A stretch of 64,000 nt of DNA from Picocystis sp. L7 (lineage: Eukaryota > Chlorophyta > Picocystophyceae > Picocystales > Picocystaceae): contig QXJR01000010.1 of the NCBI GenBank assembly GCA_020975725.1, positions 577,501-641,500 on the forward strand. The letters are read 5' to 3'. Positions 1-8,966 of this stretch are shown here, one piece after another (within the stretch, counting starts at the first letter, position 1; every line of letters begins with the position of its first letter). Made by a program: the position numbers and the translations under genes. The notes below the pieces were generated by a model. That model did not search any database and was not told the origin of the DNA. It worked only from the letters and a program-made list of their open reading frames with translations.

Positions 1-1472
1 AGGGCATGGTTGCCAAGAAATCAAACATGCTCAAGGAGATGGTCACAAACACTGCTATTGGGGGCAAAAAGCTTGCCCTGATTATGGACGAAGTAGACGG
101 GCTTGCTGGGAATGAAGACAGAGGAGGCGTTTCTGATTTGATCCAGAAGATCAAGTTCAGTAAGATCCCCATCATATGCATTTGCAACGACAAGTACAGC
201 CAGAAACTGCGGAGTCTTAAGAACTATTGCATGGACATGGAGTTTCGGCGTCCCACCAAGCAGCAGATCGCTGGGCGCATGCAGATGGTGGCCGCTGCTG
301 AGGGTTTGCAAGTTGACCCAATGGCCATGGAAACGCTGGTAGAAGCCTGCAACCAGGATATAAGGCTCATTCTGAACCAGCTTCAAATCATGAGAGTGAG
401 AATGCAGAAGGTCACTTTTGATGATATCAAAGGGGGGAGCAAGGGTATGAGCAAGGACATGGATATGAGTCCTTTCACCTGCACAACCAAGCTCTTTGGC
501 TTTGAATCCTCCAATTTATCCATCAACGAGAGAAGCGAATTGGCCTTTGCAGATCTGGACTTGATTCCTCTCCTCATACACGAGAACTATCTGAATCATC
601 GTCCCTCACTTGCAAGAGATGAAATGCAGAGGTTGAAGTGTGTAGCAAAAGCAGCCGATGCTATTAGTCTTGGAGATGTTGTGAATCGATCGATTCGGCA
701 GAAACAAAATTGGAATCTGATGCCATTTGCAGCGATCATGTCTGCAGTTTATCCCACGGCATACATGCGCGGCCCTCGCGAAACATTTGGTCTGTATCCT
801 GGGGAACCCAACTTCAACAGATTCACCGCGTGGTTAGGCCAGAATTCTTCACAAGGAAAGCAGATGCGAATACTTGGTGAGGTGCGTAGCCACCTGCAGT
901 CTTCTGGATTGGTAGATGTGGATTCACGCTCTGTGCGTATGGAGTATCTTCCTTATCTTAAGGAACGCATGGCATCTTTGCTCCAACAAGGAGGGAAAGA
1001 TTCTCTTCCCGAGCTTTTTGAGCTCATGGATGAATACTGTGTGACAAGAGAAGATTTCGACTCCATTGTTGGTCTTACTAAGTTCAAGACAAAGTCTGCC
1101 TGGGGCGCGGATCCACTACAGGGTGTTCCAACGGCAGTTAAGTCTGCATTCACGCGCGAATACAACAAGGCTAGTCATGCCATCCATGCAGGATTCATGC
1201 TACCAGACTTCAAGCGCCGGCGTGGCAAAGCTTCCGCTTTGCCAGAGCAGATCATTTCCGAGGATGGAGAAGAGGCAGAGGACATGTATGATGAAGGTGA
1301 AGAAGGGGAGGAGGAAGAAGACGAAGGAAAGGAGGCGGCCGATGCAAAATTGAAGAAGATTTCGTCCAGGAAATTGGAGCGAATGAACTTTGAGGCCAAG
1401 CCCACACGGGGAGGTGGGAAAGGCAAGGCCACAACCAGGGGTCGCGGTCGTGGTCGTGGTCGTGGCAAATGA
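1..1472 (+). CDS. RFC1: Replication factor C subunit 1 (RFC1), 3' part
   Basis: This is the large subunit of the RFC clamp loader, which opens PCNA and loads it at primer-template junctions in the nucleus. The frame is open at the left edge, so the N-terminus (BRCT region and P-loop) lies outside the window. The visible part starts inside the AAA+ module: the Walker B-like LALIMDEVDGL is followed by sensor-1-like ICICND and a helical lid ending at RLILNQLQ. Next comes the RFC1-specific C-terminal domain (about visible residues 150-400, with LIPLLIHENYL and a DLVNRSIR-like stretch, here DVVNRSIR). The tail is acidic (EEGEEEEDE) and then basic with a run of Gly-Arg repeats, as in many plant RFC1 proteins. 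No intron is needed in this part. Identification is firm from the domain order; the upstream extent is unknown. Confidence 0.93.
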   Translation, partial: GMVAKKSNMLKEMVTNTAIGGKKLALIMDEVDGLAGNEDRGGVSDLIQKIKFSKIPIICICNDKYSQKLRSLKNYCMDMEFRRPTKQQIAGRMQMVAAAEGLQVDPMAMETLVEACNQDIRLILNQLQIMRVRMQKVTFDDIKGGSKGMSKDMDMSPFTCTTKLFGFESSNLSINERSELAFADLDLIPLLIHENYLNHRPSLARDEMQRLKCVAKAADAISLGDVVNRSIRQKQNWNLMPFAAIMSAVYPTAYMRGPRETFGLYPGEPNFNRFTAWLGQNSSQGKQMRILGEVRSHLQSSGLVDVDSRSVRMEYLPYLKERMASLLQQGGKDSLPELFELMDEYCVTREDFDSIVGLTKFKTKSAWGADPLQGVPTAVKSAFTREYNKASHAIHAGFMLPDFKRRRGKASALPEQIISEDGEEAEDMYDEGEEGEEEEDEGKEAADAKLKKISSRKLERMNFEAKPTRGGGKGKATTRGRGRGRGRGK

Positions 1473-2279
1473 ATGTTTTCTCATTCTGCATGAAGTGTTC
1501 CTTCTTCTCAGCCTCCTAATCACTTGTGAATTTGCCGTCGAGCCGCTTCAAGATCCTCTTGGCGCAAGTCACAATCGTGAACATGCATCTCAAATCACGC
1601 CCATTCACTGCACCACGTGAACATATCTGCATCTACTTGTCTACTACGCTTTTCCTCGATGGGCATTGCATTCGACGGGAATCAATCCACCGCCACCGTG
1701 TAGTGTAGCCGGGTAACCGATTCCAGGGATGGAGATCTACTGAACACGATGGACGGACACTCAAGCCTTGTGTCTGGCTTCCATACTTATCAACACAATC
1801 TGTGTGATTTGACTCTGGCTTGTGAAAGGTTTCCTCCCCACCCCATCTCCCTTCCGAGAAAAAACTCCCTCGATTCCGGTTTGGTTCTTCCAAGAAAATG
1901 AATCGATCCAAACATTGCGAACGAGCAAAGCGGCGTCGCACGTGCAGAGCAAGCGCGTTTCGGCGTCGCCAAGGAGGACTTGCGCTTGCCGAAAAGCATC
2001 TGAAGTGCTTTCTAGTTCTACTCGCGAATCGGAGCTGCAAGGAAGGAAGAAACAGCGGTGGAATAGGTAGAAGAAGAGTGTTCTCCACAAGAAGTGCTGG
2101 TTGCAACATCTTCCTGGACAGACCGAAGCAACACAAGGACGCACCTGTGGACCACATTCGCTAGACTGAAAATTACTGGGCACTCTTTCGGGAATTCTGG
2201 AGGCCGCGGTAGAGTACACTTGAAAAAGCGGTGCAGTGTGCGCCCGTTTGTAGCCTCCATCCCTTGAGCTCTCAAAGCG
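1473..2279. other. Intergenic region upstream of pcyA
   Basis: About 0.8 kb between two plus-strand genes. It should hold the RFC1 3' UTR and the pcyA promoter and leader. A basic, Ser/Arg-rich 88-codon plus-strand frame (1898-2164) could in principle be a transit-peptide exon for pcyA, but I see no convincing splice pair, so I leave it unannotated. Confidence 0.5.
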
Positions 2280-3137
2280 ATGCCATCTACGATGGCCATG
2301 GATGTCAAGCCGTGGCGACTGGGCAAAGTGGTGGATCCTAGGCTGCACAAAGTGGCCAGGAAGATTGAAAACACCTGGATCGCTAATGGCGCAGTGCAAG
2401 ACGCTGCGTTTGACAAACGTTACGGATGGTGCAGCCAGGAAGGGATGACATTGGAGAACAGGATGTACCGCCACAGAGCCTTCTCCTCTATGCACCTGGA
2501 GCTGGCTTGCGTGCAGACAGGGAAAAACGTGGAGGAATCTCGCTCCAGTGTGTATCATGAAGGAACAGAGACAGTGTATCCTGTTGAGCAGAGCGACCTT
2601 CAGGTGTTACACTGCCTGGCCATGCCACATCCGTGCTATGCTTTACCCATATTTGGTGCAGACGTAGTGATCAGGAGAGGGGTGTGGACGCTGTGCGTTG
2701 CCGATACTTCACCCACAGAAGACAGGCTACCACCTACCTATGCTGCCAAAGTTGAAAGCTTGCAACGGTCCATCCTTCCCACTCGCCAGGATGGGCCGAA
2801 TAAAGGGCGGCGCGTGCCAGCCTGGGCGACAAAGATATTCTCTCCCCTCTGCATTTCTATTAGGCCAGACTCCAAGGAAGAAGTCCAAGCTTTTGTGGAC
2901 TACATTCTTCAGTTACATGCAACACACATCAACTACGCACAAGGGCTAATAGAGGGGGGTGGAGTTCCTAGCTGGGCAGGGGAGGAGGTGCGGCGCCAAG
3001 CCATGCAAGAATACAACAAGTGTCAGAAGGAGAATGACAAGACAAGGAGCGTTCTTGCCCGATATTTTGGGGATCAATTTGCGGAAGAGTACATCTCCCA
3101 GGTTCTATTCAGCGACAAAGAAATCACGCTTGGATGA
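2280..3137 (+). CDS. pcyA: Phycocyanobilin:ferredoxin oxidoreductase (PcyA-type bilin reductase)
   Basis: A 285-residue member of the ferredoxin-dependent bilin reductase family, which reduces biliverdin IXa to an open-chain phytobilin in the plastid. It follows cyanobacterial PcyA along its length: MHLELA near residue 71, VLHCLAMPHP near 109, LPIFGADVV near 122, the ADTSPT stretch, and a C-terminus NDKTRSVLARYFG...YISQVLF that closely resembles the PcyA ending. His111 and Asp128 align with the catalytic His and Asp of PcyA. That points to phycocyanobilin as product and to a phytochrome chromophore role in an alga, rather than to the land-plant HY2 branch, which typically lacks the PcyA-type His/Asp pair. 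The start is the first Met of the frame. No clear transit peptide is seen from it, so an extra 5' exon is possible. The gene converges on QCR7 with only 154 bp between stop codons. Confidence 0.9.
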   Translation: MPSTMAMDVKPWRLGKVVDPRLHKVARKIENTWIANGAVQDAAFDKRYGWCSQEGMTLENRMYRHRAFSSMHLELACVQTGKNVEESRSSVYHEGTETVYPVEQSDLQVLHCLAMPHPCYALPIFGADVVIRRGVWTLCVADTSPTEDRLPPTYAAKVESLQRSILPTRQDGPNKGRRVPAWATKIFSPLCISIRPDSKEEVQAFVDYILQLHATHINYAQGLIEGGGVPSWAGEEVRRQAMQEYNKCQKENDKTRSVLARYFGDQFAEEYISQVLFSDKEITLG

Positions 3138-3291
3138 TGACAAGATAAGTTCTGGGCACTTCGGCTTACTGGACAAACATTACAAGCCGCTGTGCTCCAA
3201 GAGGTTGAATGCAAATACCAGGCGCTTACAAAATTTCAGCCCCTCGCGTGCTGGGACGCTTTATAAAGTCCATTGAAGATAAACGCATTCT

Positions 3292-3720
3292 CTAGGGGAT
3301 AGATCTCTCGTAGTGGCGTCCCGTGCCCAATTTCTCCTTCTCCTCGGCCTCCGCTTGCACCTGCTGGAGAGGTTCCTGCAGGTAGTGGAGGAATGGAGTT
3401 TGCTTCTCTTGCATATCCTTGGATAAGTAGGTGTGCTTCATGGAAAGATCCATGGCACGTTTGAGTCTCTGCAGGCGAAGCTGGTACTCCTCTTCTGGGA
3501 CACGCTTCAATGCTTCGTCGATATCAAGGTCGAACAGTGGATCGTACAGATCATCGTAACGCAACCCATACTTCTTCAGTTTGGCACCCACTGCCGCTTG
3601 ATACCTCCTGGCCATCCAAGACGCCAGTGGCACCAAGAACTTTGGGACGCCTTGCATCGACATCCTTCCACCCTGTTCCCCCGCACCTGCACGTCCACGT
3701 GCCATCGCAGCGAGCCCCAT
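3292..3720 (-). CDS. QCR7: Cytochrome b-c1 complex subunit 7 (QCR7/UQCRB)
   Basis: A small matrix-side subunit of mitochondrial respiratory complex III (UCR_14kD family). Diagnostic stretches are KKYGLRYDDLYDP, DIDEALKRVPEEE, RLKRAMDLSMKH and the C-terminal YERSIP. The frame gives 142 residues from the first Met at 3720. An internal Met at 3663 would give 123 residues, the usual family length, so the true start may be there. No intron is visible. Two TTACA motifs (TGTAA on the coding strand) lie at 3180-3184 and 3226-3230, downstream of the stop, and could serve as green-alga-style polyadenylation signals; this is inference. Confidence 0.93.
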   Translation of the reverse strand: MGLAAMARGRAGAGEQGGRMSMQGVPKFLVPLASWMARRYQAAVGAKLKKYGLRYDDLYDPLFDLDIDEALKRVPEEEYQLRLQRLKRAMDLSMKHTYLSKDMQEKQTPFLHYLQEPLQQVQAEAEEKEKLGTGRHYERSIP

Positions 3721-5654
3721 CGTGGCAAAAGAGACGGTCCATCACACGATAGTTTTAGCCCACGTTCAAAATGCGAAGGTTTCATAGAAGCGATCCAATC
3801 GGTCAGTGTTGTTCATGCCAGTCCATCAGGACACACACGCTTAGCAACCCATGGTTCCCTGTCCCGCACGTGATCGACGCGTACGCAGCTTCCACAACGG
3901 TTCCACCGATGCCGTGCACATCCATTCGTCGAATTCACATCATCATGCACGCTGGAACGCGCCTTTGGTTGCACTTGTGCCTTGGCGAACACATGCAAAC
4001 AAAGCCCTAGCCGTTCAGCCGTGTCTGGTGGGACGTAATCGAGCCTCCAGCCGCCGCCATGCGTCCTACGAGTCGAATCGGACGCCTGCCCACCAGTTTT
4101 ACACGCCCAATCCACCTGTGACCACGGTTTTCGGCGCCAAGAAACGCGTCGCGCACCTCGTAAAACGCGCGTTCAAGTGCGGTCCGACGAGCACCACCAC
4201 CGATGTTTTTACTCGTTTTTACAACGTGGTGCCTGAAGTGATGTACTGGGGTTCACTTCGATGGACCAAGGAAGGAAGGACGTGACCTTGGAAGCACCTC
4301 GATGGCTTGGCCAGGACGGGAGAAGTGGACGCACTTCGGCCAAGGGAAAGTTCGAGCCGAACAGGGAGAGCCTTGGCGCAGATTCCAATAACGGATTCAG
4401 ATGGCCTACGTTCGAGGCCCTTGGACGCGCGTGGAGAAAATGTGCGTCGTGCCCTTGCATGGAACGTAGGCTTGGCTCTTGAATACGGCTTGCTTCCACA
4501 AAAAAACTACCGCTTAGCTACACATGAACATTCCGCGATGGTTCGATGACATCTACTGAGCATACGAAAGAGGAAGAATGCGTCCGGAAATTCTTTTGCT
4601 GCCAGTACATGTTTCGGGCGTGTTTATTCGTCCTATCTACGTATTACTTTGTCTTGAGTGCGATAATGGTGTTGAACAAGCACGGTTGTCTCCGCACTAA
4701 GAAGTCAATATTCGGTAGGTGTGCGCAATCGCAATACAAGTCATTTAAAACATTAACGTGCCTCGTTGTTCCTTTAAAGAAGGAGCTTCGGAATGATGGA
4801 CGAGGATACAACTGTATTCTTTGCTTTATTTGGACCGAATCGTTCCTTCATGGATATTTATAATTCCATGAGGTTGTTAGGGTCTGTAAGCGAGGGCTTA
4901 AAGACAACTTAATTATGTGGACTGCAACGTTGCACGGTGCTAGCGTGGTGGAGAAGAAGTTCGATGAGCCGTGCAAGCGTATGAAAACAACCGAAATTTC
5001 ATGCACCCGGAAGAGACAGATTCCAATGATTGCCTTGCCTTGCCTAGACGGCCTCCACGACAAAGCGTGCAATTTTCGCTCAAGATAGGAGGACATGCTA
5101 CGGTGCATCTAGGTGGACAACCGCAAGCACCTTGCATGAACGTCTCAACATTCACATGTGTTGTGTCGAAAATGTAGTATACTCGAATTGAGACAAACCC
5201 TGCAAACTTGAGATGAGGGCTTCGGTACCCTCATTTCCACCTACTGTAAGAGTTTCGGGTTGGTGTCTCCCTCTCTTCTTTTATGTACGTACAAACCGTC
5301 CAACGTTGGCACATGTTTTGGAGGATAATCTCCCCCTTCGTTCCTTTCTTCCCGTTGGACTTCCGTTGGTTGGCCTCCTCCAATCTCACCACGTCCATGT
5401 GGCACGCCGGCGTTGAAACGGCAATACGTTTGCATACTTTGGAGCAACGTGCTTGGCCTCTAACTTGATCCATCTTGGACGAGATGGAAAAAATACACAT
5501 GGTGGGCATTTCTTGGCGCGACAGGTCGGTTTGATTCCTATGTCGCTGCACGACGATTCGAAACAAGACGGACCGTGAGCCACCGTGACGAAGAGGTCGG
5601 CATGCTTATTGGGTTGCATGACGTGTTGGATTGCATGCGCATCATTGTTTATTA
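3721..5654. other. Intergenic region, no gene recognised
   Basis: About 1.9 kb between the QCR7 start and the left end of the Harbinger element. Only short overlapping frames on both strands, none resembling a protein family I know. The first 100 bp or so should hold the QCR7 promoter. I see no RNA gene. Confidence 0.5.
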
Positions 5655-5696
5655 GAGGACTTCAGATTTTGCTCAGGAGCGTAGATCGTAGATTCT
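5655..5696 (+). repeat. Harbinger left terminal inverted repeat
   Basis: Begins GAGGACTTCAGATTT and contains GAGCGTAGATCGTAG at 5677-5691. The latter is repeated in inverse orientation at 5735-5749, with a perfect 16-bp palindrome (AAAAACACGTGTTTTT, 5714-5729) between the arms. The end is therefore palindromic in itself as well as paired with the right end. Confidence 0.85.
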
Positions 5697-5906
5697 CCCC
5701 GGTTAAAAATGTTAAAAACACGTGTTTTTCGATCCTACGATCTACGCTCTTTGGGCTCGAGCGTAGTTAATAAGGACGCTGGTGCTCGAAACCCTCCACG
5801 GGTGATGTAGGTAGTGGGGAGAGTTAGGGGGAAAATTGTCGGTAGTACAGGGTTTCGGGTGACACATGCGTAGAGGAACCAAGCGTAGTTCCGGGTCCGA
5901 TCCATC

Positions 5907-7130
5907 ATGGAGGGTTCCTCCGCGGTAGAAACCCTCGCCCACCGGCGCGGAAGGAGCAGGGGAGGGTGCGAAATGCCACAACGGCACAGTCGCATCCTAC
6001 AGATCATGCAGATGGAGGACGCGAAGGAGAAGCTGGTGCGGTTGGGAAGGAGCATGGGAGGGGCGTTTCCGGCGAACCCGGAACTAGGGATCGTGTTCTC
6101 CTCCGGCTTCAGCCTCCTCTCGTTGCAGTGTGATCTGCTACTAGAGGAGATGAAGCGGAGATGGAACCCATACGTGGGGGTGTCGAATCGTCCACAGACG
6201 CTGGACGACTTCGACGACGACGAGCTACGTGGGTGCTTCCGGTTTGGGAGGGAAGAACTTCGAGAACTCATGGAGCTGCTGGAGGTCCCACCGACCTTCA
6301 AAGCTCCAGGAAGTGGACGGATCTTCAATGGCGAGGAAGCATTCCTCGTCCTCTTGCGGCGGCTTGCGGGGAGGGAAACGGGCGTCCACCTGGCCACCAT
6401 TTTCGATCGGTCCCAATCAGGGATCTCAGAGATGTACAATGTGGCGTTGACTCATGTGTATGCTTTTAGCGCAACGGGCATGCGGTTGGAGCTTTGGGAG
6501 GAGGAACTCCCAAACTTTGCGAGAATCTTGCGCGAGCATGGCTGCCCATTGCCACATTGCTTTGGGTTCATCGATGGGACGATGTTCGACATATGTCGTC
6601 CCATTGTGGCCCAGGAAAGCATGTACAATGGATGGAAGCGCGGGCATAAGACAAAGTACCAATGCGTGGTACTGCCAAACTTCTTGATTGGCGATTGGCA
6701 CGGACCGGAAACTGGACGCACGAACGATTCTGCTATGTTGGCTAACTCGCGATTGATTCCGCGATTGGAATTGATGAAAGACAATGTGGGGAGACCATTG
6801 TACCTTTATGGGGATTCAGCCTATCCCGCTTGTGGTGTTCTCAAGCGGGCGCCAAAAGGAAGTAGGATCCCATCGGACGAAGCAGAACTTGCGACGGCCA
6901 TGTCCAAGTATTGAGAAAGCGTGGAGTGGGTTTTTGGAAAGATGGGCAATTTGTGGCCATTCATCACGGACAAGACCAGAAAGATGACCGGTTCGCGCGC
7001 CACGGGGAAAGAAGACTGTGTTGCGGCATTGTTGACTAACTTTCACACCTGTGCGTACGGTGGCATTGCCAATAGGTACTTCGATGTTCGTCCTCCCACC
7101 ATGCAAGAATACAAAGCCAGGAGAATGTAG
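5907..7130 (+). pseudogene. Harbinger DDE transposase with one in-frame TGA
   Basis: A DDE_4-type nuclease of the PIF/Harbinger superfamily. The frame from the Met at 5907 shows FIDGTMFDICRP (first catalytic Asp), then GDSAYP (second Asp), then VEWVFGKMGN with the third acidic residue, and a typical C-terminal AALLTNFHTC and PPTMQEY. One in-frame TGA at 6912-6914 separates the second Asp from the Glu; the same frame stays open on both sides, so apart from that codon the gene looks whole up to the insertion. The last codons (about 7113-7130) run into the left LTR of the retrotransposon, so the native C-terminus is lost or displaced. A DNA-binding helix-rich region probably occupies the first 100 residues. 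Confidence 0.85.
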
Positions 7131-7707
7131 CCTAGCAGGGACCCTATGAGACCCTGCGTGAAGACCCCGAGACTTTGGGGAGTAAAAGGGCAGTCATTGC
7201 CTTACTGCCCCCTATTACCGTTATACCATAGATCCGGGTCTGGATTGAATGTGGGTCAACAGAGCCCGGGACTAGATGCAGAACGCCCCGGGTCAATGGA
7301 CATGTTTCAGTAAGGGATGAAGGGAACCCTTGACCGGTAGAGTTGAGTCGAAAGGATTCCCTTCCCCCGTGTACTTCTAGAAGGTAGGGCTGGGGAGGCT
7401 GGACGGTGTCGATGACTCGGACAGCTGGCGGACGCCCCACGGCTGGCTGCACGGACGGTCAGATTTGACCGTCAGCAGCACGTGGACCCTCCTTGTGCCC
7501 CACTTGCCCTCATCTCAACCGCCATTGAGTGGTTTTGAGAGACGGACCTCCAGTCCCTCTCTTTGCCTTGCAATTCACTTTTCTACTTGTCCTCCGAGAC
7601 GACCTCCTCGCCTCATCAGCCTCTTCCAGGACCTCAACGACTGCTGAGAGCCGCAACTCGCTCGTTGCCCAAGTGTCCCCTGTCCGCGACCCTACTTGGA
7701 CGCTACA
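7126..7707 (+). repeat. Left LTR, 582 bp
   Basis: Bounded by TGTAG...CTACA inverted termini. Appears base-for-base the same as the right LTR at 14032-14613. It should carry the element's promoter and polyadenylation site; I do not assign a TATA box. Confidence 0.93.
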
Positions 7708-7728
7708 TTGTCGAAGCTTCGCTTGGCG

Positions 7729-8748
7729 ATGAGCGACTCGGAGGAAGAATTCCTCTCCGGAACCGCCACACGAATGCAACGGTTGAGAGGTGAGTTGGAA
7801 CGTGAGCAACAAGCTCGATCCGCCCTTGTTCAGCAAGTGGAGGAGTTGGAAAGTCAACTATGTCGTTTGCGTAACGACACCCCCGCTCAAGACCCGCAAG
7901 TGCAAGAAGAAGAACCGCTTGGGGAGGAGGATTTCCCTCGCGAGGACAATGGACCTACTCCACCATCAGTTGAACCCAATGAGAAGGCAGCTGGGGATGC
8001 TTCCCACCTGGCTATGCAACCATTGAGCCAACAAGGACTTCATTCACTCACCAAGATGTACCAATCTATGGAAGGCTGCCACCGGTTGCAAGGAGTGGCA
8101 TTGTCCAAGCCAAAAAGCTTCTCTGGAACGGAAGTGATACATGACCCATATGCACTCACCCACTGGTATAGGGAGGTTGCTTGTTGGGTTGAAGGTTACG
8201 CGAGCGATCCAACCCAGCAGGTAGTACTAGCTCTCCAGACCTTGACAGGCACAGCCCGCATCATGGTCGATAATATTATCATGGCTGATCGGGAGCGCGT
8301 TCCAAACTTACCGTCTCTCTTCAGTCTACTCAAGGAGACCTTTCAAAGAAGAGACCCAGGGCCTGATGCTTGGAAAGAATTTCAGCGGGCTCGTTTACGT
8401 CAAAACAAGGAGAATGTGATCACTTACTTGAACCGCCTCCTTCTTCTGAGTTTTGTGATAAATATGAGCGATGACCCCACCTGTCCAAGGGTTGATGAGA
8501 ATGACATCGCCACCAGGTTACGCATCGGCCTGCCATATGACAGTGGCAATAAGGTGGAGCAACACATGCAACTGATGGTTGATTTGGAACGCAGGCCAGA
8601 TGTGTCCCCATGGGGCATAGCAGCCATCGCATTGAAAGTGGAAGCCCAGGACAGAGAGAAAGCTTGGCGTGTTTCACGCACGGTCAGGCCGCTCAATCAA
8701 AATGGTCATGGAGCCAAATCTGTGGCCACTGTCCATGCCTTACCTTAG
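7729..8748 (+). CDS. Retrotransposon Gag-like protein
   Basis: A 339-residue frame beginning 22 bp inside the left LTR boundary. It has an acidic, coiled-coil-like N-terminal part (about residues 10-55, rich in Glu, Gln, Leu and Arg) and a central capsid-like region (about 110-280) with W and hydrophobic spacing typical of Ty3/gypsy Gag (YREVACWVEG, LQTLTGTARIMV, WKEFQRARL). An earlier Met at 7696 lies within the LTR, so the start at 7729 is preferred. The assignment rests on position and general resemblance rather than on a strict motif. Confidence 0.8.
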   Translation: MSDSEEEFLSGTATRMQRLRGELEREQQARSALVQQVEELESQLCRLRNDTPAQDPQVQEEEPLGEEDFPREDNGPTPPSVEPNEKAAGDASHLAMQPLSQQGLHSLTKMYQSMEGCHRLQGVALSKPKSFSGTEVIHDPYALTHWYREVACWVEGYASDPTQQVVLALQTLTGTARIMVDNIIMADRERVPNLPSLFSLLKETFQRRDPGPDAWKEFQRARLRQNKENVITYLNRLLLLSFVINMSDDPTCPRVDENDIATRLRIGLPYDSGNKVEQHMQLMVDLERRPDVSPWGIAAIALKVEAQDREKAWRVSRTVRPLNQNGHGAKSVATVHALP

Positions 8749-8966
8749 AAGGAAGGGAGCTACCGCCCCAACGTACGATCGATCGAAGGACGGGCCGCCA
8801 AGCGATTCAGAGATTTATCGGAGGAACTTCAAAAAAGGATAGTGGCTGCGCAGACACAGATGAAAAGTCTGCCTTTGGGAGCCAGTCTTTCTCAAGACCA
8901 ACTTCAACTCTGTCAGAGTAATTCCTTGTGCATCAAGTGTAGACGCTACGGGCATGACGCAAAACA

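Noticed and set aside
7144-7452. 102-codon minus-strand frame present in both LTRs
   Set aside because: It is duplicated only because the LTRs are; no protein-like features and wrong strand for the element.
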